From contig CALNXK010000026.1 of NCBI GenBank assembly GCA_942486035.1, positions 713,501-777,500 of the forward strand: a DNA stretch of 64,000 bases. Direction: 5' to 3'. This document shows positions 23,001 through 35,600 of the stretch, piece after piece (positions within the stretch are counted from its first letter, which is position 1; every line of letters starts with the position of its first letter). The notes under the pieces are model-generated. The model had not been told where the DNA came from, did not search any database, and saw nothing but the letters and a program-made list of their open reading frames with translations. Made by a program: the position numbers and the translations under genes. The DNA comes from Porites lobata. Its lineage: Eukaryota > Cnidaria > Anthozoa > Scleractinia > Poritidae.

Positions 23001-26000
23001 CACTTCAAGTGACTCATTTTTGTGGAACCTGCATGTAATATCATGAATTTTACAGTTTAAAAAAATTGTTGCAGAAATTAAGCCCCCCTCAAGAGAATCC
23101 ATTTGAAATAATTCACCCCTCCCAGTCATTTGTTGTACACTGTTGAGACATTATGATACTCTATTGCGCTCTTCTTTGTAAGCATAAGGCTGTGTGTTTA
23201 TGCTAAAGAACGTGTTTACATGTAGAGTCATTTTGAATTTAAGTCTTTTGAGATCTGTCTGTTTTTTCATGTATTTTTTTTGTCTGAAATTAAATGCCAT
23301 GAGAGAAAAGGTAGTAATGTTGAAGGTAACATTGTATGCAATGCAAAACTGTCATTTTGTAATTTTTTCCTTTTGGAAGATTCATTTCTGTAGTTAGCTT
23401 TTTCTCCACAACACAAGGGTCTCAACTGGGTCAAATATCTCCTTAATTGACTTGTAGAATAAAAGGACTTTAAACCTTGGCTCACTTTCATGTTTGAAAA
23501 ACAATATCATCCTTAATCAAAAAATTGTAACATGGAAAGCATTATATTTTATATCGTATTATTGGCCACTCTGGATATTCATTTTTCAATTATCCCTTAA
23601 AGACTTAATCAAGATCAAACACAGCAACTTTATTACAGCTTGTCATTTCAAAAAATATAAAAGTTTATTTTCTTTTGTTTCGATCTACTTATCTACAACC
23701 TTGAAAACATTCCAATAACATTTGCCTGTTGTACTTGTAATTGCTCTGATATTGGGATTTTCAAGTCAACCACCATGCTATCATGCTGTAAACATGTACA
23801 CAGACAGAAACCTGTATTCCTCAGATGTTAATTCTTATAAATTTATTTTCCATCGTAGGTCAACAATGGACAGAAGACAACCAAGTTGGAAAAGTTGTAG
23901 ATGGGAATGCAGATTTTGAGGGCAATGGAGTGTTTTCTAAACTTCTTTTAGATGTGAGTGTTGTTTACTTGTATTGATATTATACTTGAGTTAACTTTCC
24001 TTCCCGTGCAAATGATCATTTTTCAATCATTCCACTTGAGTGCCTGGTGGTTGTGATCTCCATTCCTGAGATTTTGTTTTAAAAAAAGCTTACATCTGAT
24101 GTCTGTTTGTCTCGCAATATTGAATTAGTTTTCAAAGTAATTGTGGTGTCCGTGATTGCCTTGATTTATTGTGTTTAGAATGTGCATAACAATACAATAT
24201 TTCATTTCTTGTTTAAAGAATATAATATAGTTAAATCAAACGACAAAATATAATTTATTATTCAAAACTCATTAAACTCAGTTTTGTTTATTTCCATCTG
24301 TCTTGGCTTTAATTTTAACACTGTAAAAGTAGCACTTTTATTTAGAAAATAGTTTCAAGTATTTCTTGTTCAACATCATCATTTGATTGCACGTTATAGA
24401 TGTTTTTTATTTTTTTTTCAAAAACCTTTTTATTTCAAACTTAAACCCTAAGATATAGGAGAAGTGCTCTGAATTAATTTCACTCCGTCTTAAGATGATG
24501 TAGTTAAATATTCGTTTAAGTATTTATTTTGTTGGCTTCATGTCTTGGAGCCAAATTAAATTCTATTTTTGTCCTGTCACTTTCTTAGGCTTTAGATGGC
24601 TTTGTCATCGTACTCACGAGGGATTTTGAGGTGTTTTATGCATCAGAAACTGTCCAAGATTACTTAGGACTTGCACAGGTAAATACTTATTGCAAACAAT
24701 TTTTTTTTAATTTCAATGTACAGACCTTTCCTTCCTCGTCCCCCCACCCCCCAAAGAAAAGGTGTAAGACAAATAAAAAAAATGTAGCTGCTTATCTTAA
24801 AATTAGAGAACTTCCATGACATTGTATTGAGTCAGTGAGCACAAAATTGTCTTCAAATTGAAAGAAATGTTTAAATATTAGTTTTAATGGCTTAAAGTAG
24901 AAAAATGCAATTTAAAGAGGTATTCTTAGTCTATAAAGGATTAACAGAGTGTTAAGTTGGAAGAGATTAACAAGGATTAAGAAAGACAAATTCAAGTTTT
25001 CATAATTCAAAAACAGTGCTGTTCCAGGTCCTTTAAGCCATCCTTATCTGTCAGCTGTGGTTGTCTGTTTCCTGGGTGGCAAAGGCCCAAGATTATGTTA
25101 TCAATAACATCTTACTAATAGTACATTTGCCAAATGAAGATGGATTTTCTAAAGATGCAATGATGAATATTGTTAGATCGCTTTCAGTATCACTTAATAT
25201 GTGAGATTAATGTAGATTAATGGCTCATGTTGGCTGTTAATTGCCATTAACTTTTGGTTGGTTCCTATTTACGTTTTGTGTGAGTGCTTAGTTTTATATT
25301 ATATCTTGAGATGTGGCTGATAACAGGCCCTGTTGAGGTAAAATTCAAACAATCAAAATGGCCTTTAAACCGCAACGTAAGATTACATGTAGATGAAATG
25401 GCAACAAATGACATAAAGATGGGTTACAAATATCGACAGGGGCAGGGCCTGCTCTTCAAAACATGGAACAACCATGTTTGAAATTCAGATTAGTGACATA
25501 TGTAACCCCTTCCCCTCCCCCTATGAGGGCCTCTGATAGATGCAAGTTGATCCTGTTTTCTTAAGGTCTCGGTAAATGAAAATTTTAGTACATTGCTCGA
25601 TTTTGTTTTTTTTGGATTTTTGGCATGAGTGGGTCCTAAATTTTATTTTGGCAGAAAAAGAAAATCAGAAAGTGCTTTTTAACCGTTCTAAAATGAGCCT
25701 TTTCTGCGCTAACCAGCCAAGCGTGGACCTCGCGCTAAATCTTTAGAGCTGATTTTCTCTCACTCTATTTTAGACGCAAAAATCAAAATTCTCCGACCTC
25801 CAGTCGGGACAGGTTTTAAGCTATCGCTTTGAAACTTTCAGATACGATGGATAATGATATAGACTCAAAAAGGGTGTGAGGAATTTTCCGATTTCCCTTT
25901 GTAACTCATTTTATGTCAGTTTCTTTGCGTAAATCGCGCTTGAGATTCGACTTTTTAGTTTGAAATGCAATAATTCCGCTAATACGAGACATATGCAAAT

Positions 26001-29000
26001 TTCCTCACACCCTTTTTTAGGTCTTTTATCTGTCAATCAGACGCAATAAAAAGGAAGTGAATATTTAACAACGCGAAAGGGCTGGAGCTTCAGCAGTAAA
26101 CTCGATACCTCTGAGTTCGAGAGCAAAAAACTTAAGCGCCTTTTGAAATTCGATAAAATAAAATCTTTTATAAGGTAATTTAGTCTTTTAGCTTTAATTT
26201 GATATATAACTTGCCTTTGTAGTGAAAATACTCGCGCGACTAGAATTTTTTTCTGTGGGCACCTCGTTTTCCTTTACCGAGACCTTAAGTTAGTGATTAA
26301 AATTCAAATGGTTGTTTACAAATTTCAGCTGTAGAATACATGTACATGTACTCTCTTTGTTATTATACCGCTGTGAAAAGTCAACAAAACAAACCTCTTG
26401 GTTAACAATCTTTTGTTATGGCTGTGTACTGTTGTTCTAGCAGGTTTTCAATCCTTGGGTGAAATTCTTAGGGTTTGTCCTGTGGTGCTGTTTATTGTGC
26501 TGCACTAGGTGGTTCTGACTTTTGACTCCATGGATAAATAAATGCCTGAAGCGTGATCATTTAAATGACCTCATAAAATACTTTCTTGTGGTGCTGTTTA
26601 CCACACTTAACTTGCTTAGCTTTGGTTGACATGTAACAGTGCTACCAGTTAGTGCTTTACACTTTAAGTTCCCATAGTGACCAACAGAAATTTTCTCCTA
26701 ACGATATCCATACATTGTCAAGAGTAAAGTCTATGAGAATTAACAAAATGATCACAAAGAATCTCAACTAAATTCTTTAAGGAAATGTATAGAGATCAGT
26801 GTGGAGAATTTGTATGTGGATATTGGGGCACTGAGGCTGAGAGGAATCAAGGAAAAGAAATAAATTTTTAATGAATCTCAATGCGATTCTTTTCTTTTAA
26901 ACTCCTAAACCATGGAACCAAGTATCAGTTTAATAATATTCCAAAATGGCCTTTTGCACCATAGTTTTATTTTGAGATTTACAGGGTGATTCTAAGAATT
27001 ATTGCATCTGAGGGCTCTAAAAAAATCTTGAATACAAGCTTGTCCATTGGCAAGCAGCTCTAAAATTTTGCTTGCCTGAGGCCACTTCTTGCTTGTCTTA
27101 TAGTGAATGATTTTGTTAGAGGACAACTCACCTGGTTCTTGCCAATTGGGCAAGTAAGCTTTAAAAGTAACTTGCCCTAGGAAACTGCCCACTTACCCCT
27201 CCCCTAAACTAACACTAACACTTCCTTCTCACTTAGGGCAAAATGATGGCTTAGGGGAGGGGTAGGTGGGCAATTTCCCAGAAACATAAAGTGATCCAAA
27301 AAATCTACTATGTCGTGGACTACTGGACGGGACTATTCTCCAGCCCTGCATCTGCTAACTGTGGCTTTTTTAATGCTCTGAAAAGGTCAAATTAGTACCT
27401 TTTTTCTGAGATTAATAGGATTAATAAAAGGTCAAGGATTAGTAGCTTAAGATTAGTTTCTTCTAATCCACTTATATTAGTTATGGCTGGTGTTTTCCTG
27501 ATCTGATTGTTCAGTGCGGAAGATCTGATATGCACAAGAGGAGGTTATTGCTGGATGTAGGGTGGCAATGTCTATAACCTCTTCTCTTTTATTTGAGTGT
27601 TTATACTTAACTCTTTGACTGCTCCTCCTAATAACAGTCAATGCAAGAACTTCACAAAAATTCCAAATTTTGTTTTGTAAAATCGTAAGACAAAAAAAGC
27701 ACCATGTGCTACAGTTCTTCCAAAAAGGTTTCTTTTGAATGTTCACTTTGTAGGATTTTTTCTGTAGATTTAAAAGGTAGTGGTGACAAATTATCCTGCC
27801 ATAACATGGGGTTCATTTGACGGTGGGTGTGAACGAGATAAGGGTCTAATCTGAAGGTTAAGGACCATGAGTGTATACCTTTAGATGCAACAGTAATGTA
27901 GGCTAATGTCTCTGTTCTAGACAATTTAGAATGTTCACACCTTAAAAGTGGTTGATAGTGTAATAATTACTGGAGAGCTTTAGATTTGAGGAGAGAACAG
28001 TACCAGAAGGAGATCTAACTTAAAGTTTTTGTGCGTGTTTAAAAGAAAAAGACACCCCAGAAGGCTTCAATGTACTTTTTTTCTCCAAAAAAGTTAGTAC
28101 TGTTATTTACTGAAGGAGGCTAGGCCTCTCCTGATAGCAGAATGATAAAACTTCTTACATTTGATAACTTGTTCCCACCACTAAACTCTAGAAGAATGAC
28201 AACAGCTATCATGTTTTTCTGCCAAAATGACGCTGGTTTACCCGTGAGCAATACTCAGTATAGAGAAAATATTGTACTCATAGTCGTACTTGTCTCAGAA
28301 TCTAAAGGTCTCTGCTATCGTTTTTGTGTCCATCCCTGAAGCATGGTAATTTTTGTAGTACCTACAGCTGTAGTTTACTCTTCAAGCTTTAACTGCCACT
28401 TTTTACCAGTGAAAATAATGTGAAGGTCAGGCAGTAAAATCAACCACAAGTTTGTTGCCATTCCATCCCCATTCCATCATGTTTTGTTCACGTGCTTTTG
28501 AAACTAAGGAGAAAACATGAAAGTTACACGCTACCTCTTAAGCTTGGACGGTGAAAACAGTAATAAAAAGGCCTTCCCAAATGACAATCGTGAAAAAATG
28601 TTGATTTTGCATCATAATTCCAACATTTCAAAAGTGACACATGGAGACCAAAGTGTTGATGTTTCAATAGTCAAACTATGCCCTAAATTTGTCACCCTTC
28701 AGAGATGATACAAGTGGTGGTAACAGCAACAAAGAAGTGTTGTATTTTGAGGAACAGGAAGTCATTACTTTTTAATATATAACCACATGGTTTGAATTTT
28801 TTACCTGGTTCCTTAAATGTGACAATCCAGTTTTGGTTCTCTTACTGTGTAAATTTTCCTATTGTTTCTCGAAATGTTTGAAATTCCATCACATTAACAG
28901 GGATGTTTTTGTTTCATTTTATTATGCCAAGGTCATCACCCACCCCCCAAATAGTTGAAAGGCGATATTCAAGAATGCAGTCTGCATTTAAAATGTAACA

Positions 29001-29637
29001 TTTGATTGAAAGTTCTTATTCGCAAGGAAAATGGACAACGTTAAAAAGTTTAAGTGTTCATTGGAGTGTCTTCATCTCAAAAGAATATCACCCACAGAAT
29101 TAATAGTGGAAGTGCTTTGTTTGTTTAAGAAATGCCATTTCACTAAATAAACAAATGAATGCTCACAATTGGAGATTATCATTCACTTACCTGAGTATCA
29201 TTCTCTTCCTTGTAAGAATCAAGCTTTGGTGAAGTCATTAACCTTCAACAAAATTATAAGATTGTGTTTTTGATAAAGAAAGTAGTAACATTTTTCCATG
29301 TTAGTAAAGCCAGTAGTTTGTTTACATTTCTGGTTCTAGAAAATGTCATTTCTTGTACTAGGAATGTGCATATGTTTTCTGTTTTCTTTCTGATGGAATA
29401 ATAATCTTCCTCTTAAGAGGAGATCACCCTATCTGTTGAGTCATTAAAAAGTATCCAGGCTTCAAAAACTCATTAATATTCAGTAGGCATATAGTCCAAT
29501 TATTGACTTCGCAGATTTAATCATGTGTATTTAACAATTATTCCACCAGTGCACAGTGGACATGAGATGGTAGTATGAGATTGTAGATAGCCAACTCGGC
29601 GCCAAGCGCCTCTAGTGCCGAGTTGGCTATAATCATT

Positions 29638-29668
<31 letters not shown>

Positions 29669-32600
29669 TTTTATTAAAAAACACCCACAAAATATAGAGA
29701 ATTCTTTCTGGCTTTATTTGTGCAGATGCGTACAGTTACGATATTTGGAGAGCATGGTATAATGGCTCATATACCATGATGGCTAAGCCAATCAGAACTC
29801 TAGAATTGCATTATCCAATGATTTAGTTTTTAGTAAAGACCTTTATACTTGATAAGATTCTGCAAACTGAAAAGTCAGGCTTTGAATTCAGTCTCAGGGG
29901 AAATGTGAGGTTGAATGACTGAATCAGTGGAATACCAGTGTAAATTTTATGTAAAGAATACCTATAGACATGAAATTTATATATTGACAGTCCTCCTAAT
30001 TTACAAATAAATGAACACTTAAAAATTTGACAAAATTAATCTCCCAGGAAAAGTTCAAAAAATTTTTCCTCATCCTTAACTGAACAAAAAAAACCGTTGA
30101 CCAGTCAGAAGTTATTCTAAAACGAAATACAAAGTTTTCTAACCAAAAAAGCACCAAGCAGCAGTCCATGTTACCATTTCAAGAAGTAATGGGTGAAATT
30201 AGTGACAAGCAACGAAATAAAATTCTTACCAGTTTGCAATTCTGTTAATTATGCCGTGTCGCAGTTACATTTAGTGACACTCTACACAATCAATTTTTTC
30301 CTCTTCTGTTGTATTATGTTTCCTCCACCGTTATAAATTCTGAAAAGTTCTAACCTTTTTTTCTTTTTTTCCAGGCCAGTGTAATTCATCAAGATTTCCT
30401 GAGGTTTATACACGTCGATGATCATGACCTTATCAGGAAAAATCTGCAACCATTTCCAGAAGATGAAGAGGAACAAGTAAGAGAGTATTATTCTCTAGAG
30501 TAACTTGTGAACAGGCTCGCAGAGCATCTGCTGACACTTTATTCCTCTCTTCTCCCGTTTCCTCAAAGACAGCTAGTTTTCAAAGTGACAACCATTGCTT
30601 TAATGCCAACATGCAGGTTGTTGTGATGAAAAATATTGTGCTTACTGTTTAAGCTCATGTTTGATTTCCAGACTCGGCATGGTTGCAAAGTCCTTTTGAT
30701 ACAAGGCGATTCAATACAAGTTAATTTAGTTGAGGTGTAATATTAGTTTCACGTCCTTGGCTTACAAAGAATATTCACCCAAAATGTTCTTCTTGTTCAC
30801 ATGCAATCTATACTTGAAGTGAACAAAAGTTTTGTGCAATTTCACTGCTTGGATTGTATCAAAACGACTTGTACCAAAACAACTTTGTATTGAAACAACC
30901 AGTTTACAGAATCATACATGGGACAACTTGTAAGCTAATATCGGTCTTTTCCAGTCCATCTCCAAACACCAGCATTTCTAAATTCCAATTCGGCTTGTTT
31001 GAAAAAGAAAAACAACAGTCATCTTGTGAGAGCCAGTGACACCTACAGTTGTAAATGGGTAATCAGAAGCAGGGAATTAACACTTCCAGAACTGGGCCCA
31101 ATCTTTAAGGTCTTAAGAGTGACTAACATCAATTTTCTCAGGTAGAGATCCATACCGGTTTCCACTGTTTTACGCAAATCGGTCAGATTTTTCATAATAA
31201 ATGTATTTTTAGTAAAAAACTTTAAACCTTCCAAGTTGAAATCTGAAAAATGGTTTGGACAGTCAGTAAATATCCTGTCTGAATGAATCATAAACCCAGG
31301 AAAGGGGCTTTAGGGAGTTAAAATCCAAAACATTTACTAGGGGATCGGGAGCATGCTGCCAGACCTCCCTAGAAGTAGGAAATCGGTCGGTATTTATTCT
31401 AGATCTGCGCCTGTTTCTCCTAACAACATCAATACATTATCACTAGAAAAGGTTAGGAGGATTAATGAAATTGTTGTCAAAAGAAAAATGTCTCAATCTT
31501 TCATCAAATTCTCTAAACCTGTTTTGAAAGAAAATGTTTGGAGATCAGTCTGGAGAATTTGTATGTGGATCTTGGGGTGTAAAGGACTAAGAGCAAGTGC
31601 CAAGGGGTTTTCTTGTTGTTCTTGTAAACTTTGCTTGAAGTTATTGCCTGAGAAAACTGCGGCAGGAAAAGCTCTTGAATGCAGAGCAGGAGGTTGCGGG
31701 TTCAACTCCTAGGGCCGGACCAATACTCAAGGTCTTAAAATAACTGAAAAATGAAGATATTGCCTTTGCCCTGCAAACGGCTAGACCTTCACGTGGCTCG
31801 GATGACCACCTAAAATGGTGGAGGTGTAAAAAAGTGTCCTCAATTAGTACTTTTGTGCTAAATACATTGACACACAAAATAATAAGGTGGATTTTTATTT
31901 TTTACTTTATTTTTTTTTATACTACACAATGAATTTTAAACCACTAACCACATTAGAGGCCAATATAGTGTTTTGATTTTGGTTCTAAATTGACAAGATA
32001 AATATCAAGTATTGAATGTTATCTAGAGCAAAGTTCTTTAATCCTAAAGATGAGGTCCTGAAGATGTTAGATAAAAGAGAAAACATTACAAGAAAGCAAG
32101 GCATTCATGTTGCTTAAATTTGTCCAAAAGTTTTATGCAGACCTGTCTCCTAGCAATAATTTTAAACAACACTTTCTTTTCTTTTTGGCCTTCATGGCCC
32201 AGTAACCTTTCTATGTTGTTTAATGCATTGTAAAAAGAAGCAAGTGGTTATTAATTTTCATGGCTTCCCATTTTTTTTTCATATATTGCGTTATCCTGAT
32301 ATTGTCTGCTGCACAAAAGGATTTACAATTTATGACAGTGTTCCCTGAAATAATCTTTTTGATATTTGATACACTCATCCACTCCATTTGAACATGATAA
32401 AGTGCTGGGATATTTGAATATAAAACAAAAAACAAGGTCTGATTCATTTCCAGTTCTTTCTCTTATTTGTTTAAAAACTCTCTTTCTGCTAGCTACCTAT
32501 ACCTTAATTGGTTTTGGCTATACTTACATGTATCTAGTGGATGGGACATTTACGGTTATATTAAGGTTACATAAGTCATTTAATAAGACTGTTGATTGAA

Positions 32601-35600
32601 AATTTTTTTCGCATTATATTGCTTTGTTCAAAATTCATGTATAAAAATAGTACATTAGTATATTTGACATTCCATTTGTTGAATTATTTTACAGAAAATT
32701 AGAATTCTTGATGAAGAAAATGATGGTACAGCTTCGGAGACAGGAAGCACTTGCAGTGGAGGTAAACTGTCTTTTGATTAAAATTATGACTTTCCTCTGT
32801 TTTATGGTAAGTAAGATTCTTGACCAGCCAAACCTGAGTTTTTACTCTTCTTTGATAAAAGTTGACTTGCTACAAGTCGACCTCTCATTAGTTCCTAAAA
32901 GCGTGGTTATTAGGAGACTGATTATGAAGAGCGGCAAACATCAAGTATAAAAGCAATGGTGCTGTAGTTTATAGTGGAGGCTCCCTGAAGGTGCACAATC
33001 CTTTGTTTTCTTGTGTCAAATTGTGACGGAATAAATTAATGCAACGTTTTTATTGGTCAATATGATCAAAATGATAGGAATGCTTTTGAATGTTGTGCAC
33101 TTTCAGGTCCACAAAAACATATCAACAAGGGAATCTGACGTGTTTCATAACCATTCCACTCTATTAATGCTTAAAGGAAGCTTTGAAGTCGTGCATCGAT
33201 TTGTTGATCGCTCGACTTGTTTCACCTGAATGGAGTTGAATCATATCATAAATTCATGGATGAAAAAGTGATTGACATATGCTGTGTCGGAAGTGGCATC
33301 AAATATTACTGACTCCTATTGGTCAATTGTCATGACATCACTGAATTGCTTGGTTGAATTTTGCACCAAACATGTATGAAAAGTCCTTTAAAATGGCATC
33401 ACCAACCAGAAAAAAAAATTAAAGGACTATTAGAAAGTCTAGTAAAAGTTAAGGACCACTGATCATTTCATTGTTGTTGATGAGACATATCATAATATTT
33501 ACAGATGATGGAAGCAAAAGTGGAGACGACGTAGAGACAGAGAGGTCATTTGTGTGTAGAATGAAATGCATACTCAACACCAGCGCTGGCTTTTTCAAGG
33601 TTTGTCGGTAGAAATTGATTTATTTCAGGGTTTGTACGGGTCATGGTAAACCTGGAAAGTCACGAAATTTATGCATCCCATTTTACAGTCCTGGAAAGTG
33701 GTGGAAAATTAAAGTTATGTTTGGTAGATTAGTTACTGCAGATGTCAAAGCAAGGATAATGTAAGATGGAGACAAGTAATTGAACAGTGCAAAGAGGGGG
33801 TGGGGGTGGCATGGTCCACACATTTTGGTGGACACCAGAGTGTGTGTGTTGAACTTGGTATGATTGAAACATACCCTAAAACAAGCTAAAATCAAGATAG
33901 ACCTAAGTTTATGGAAAACTTTAATGGTTCATGGAAAATTCCTGGAAAGTCATGGAATTTGTAGAGCTAAAAAGAGTTTGAACGGAAACTTGGGAAAATT
34001 CTTTGATTCTTGGTATACACTTTCATCACCTATTTTTTGCAGACAAAAGTTGACTGTTAAAAATTTCAATTTCTAGAATCCTTGTCATGGGAAATTATGT
34101 TGTTAATTATGTCCATAAAAAAATAGATGCTTAGTGTGGATATGTTTAACTCTGCAGCCATTCCGATGTAGTGGACGTCTACGTGAAATGACCCTTCCAG
34201 ATAGTGAGAAACGTGAATATGGTCTGTTCATGATCTGTACTCCACTGGAAACTGTATCTTCGTCAATGCTTGAGATCAGGTTAAAAACATCATTGTTCTG
34301 CACCAAGAACAGAATGGACCTGAGTTTTATGGACATTGATCAGAAGTAAGACGATGTTCTTTCATTTGTAAAGATTTCATTCTTTTAGAAAATCATTACT
34401 ATTAGGTTGGTATTGCAACATACTGATAAAACTGGAATCCAAGTGACATTCCTCATGAGGAAATACTACTGGTATAAGAGAAATGGTAATGGTATGCTTT
34501 TCTTGCCAGGGGGCGATCTTTGCTTGGCTATCACAAGAGAGACATAGCTCTGCAATCAAGTTACTGTATGATTCATTTTGATGACATCCCTGTACTGCAG
34601 ACTCTTCACAATGACTGTAAGTAAAGCTCTGCAAACTTTAAATATCCACATGTGTAGCTGGTACACCAAATTAAAGTTGTAGCCTCTATGCCTTAAAGCG
34701 TATGAGTATGGTAAGTTAAGGCTGCAGTCACTGCTTGATGTAAAATAGCAGAGCCATTGCATAAACAATCCATAAAGCTGCTTGTCATCTTTTAAAGGAT
34801 GCCTTTACACTTCATTCTCAGCCAAGCTGGGAGAGCAGATTATTGTGCTTTGTATTTACCCTGCCTTCACGAAAATGATTGACAGAACAGAAAACCCAAA
34901 GTCCCTTCGAAGTTTGCAATACAACGAATTTCGGTGTAACTGATGATAATTTTGAAATTCTGGTATGTGAAAAAATAAGATAATATAAATATATATGTTG
35001 CAGTTAATTTTTAATTTCAGTTAATTTTTGTTTTTCCTTTGTTTTAAATTCATTACCATACATTACCATACCCCAAAACAATGGAAAAATAAAAATTAAC
35101 TGAAATAAAAAATTAACTACAACATATATATATATCAGCATGCAAAGAAAGTAGTGTCCGATAGCCCGCGGCTAGTGGAATTTGCTATCGGTCTACTGAA
35201 TTCTGTTATTAACTTGCCCGACGGGCAAGTGATCTTTTTTGAGGAAATCAACTAACAGAAGAACTGTGAAATCAATTCTGCTCTTCAAAAAGCTTTTGGG
35301 GCTAGTTGAAATGACGTCTGGGCTAGTAAATGTTAGCTTCAGCTTGCCCTAATGGCAAGCTGTAAAAATGGTTTTCTTTGCACCCTGTTATATAGATGTA
35401 GCCAAAACCAAAAGCATTTTAAGAATTTATTTTTCTTTTACTAGTGATGACAACTGGAAAATGCCAAGGAACTTTCCGCATGCTTAATAAAAACCTCAAA
35501 TGGCAGTGGTTAACAGGAACAGCACAAGTGGTGTTTAAAGGAAATGAACCTGACTTTATTATCACAACAAACAGGCCTCTGAGGTGGGTTTTATATAATT

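Larger units (their letters stand above)
24679..30374 (+). other. AHR intron 4 (5.7 kb, largest in the gene)
   Basis: It separates the first PAS-A exon from the rest of PAS-A. It contains the second TTAA element (25561-26288), a MITE copy (26655-26835), the CCTACCCCTCCCCTAA MITE (27178-27290) and a foldback (29531-29675). GGGCAAG/CTTGCCC repeats at 27040-27180 resemble those in the element at 35139. The rest is AT-rich without exon candidates. Confidence 0.6.

Noticed and set aside
31353..31712. 119-codon plus-strand open frame
   Set aside because: It runs across a MITE copy and into the SINE at 31615; no domain and no consistent splice sites.
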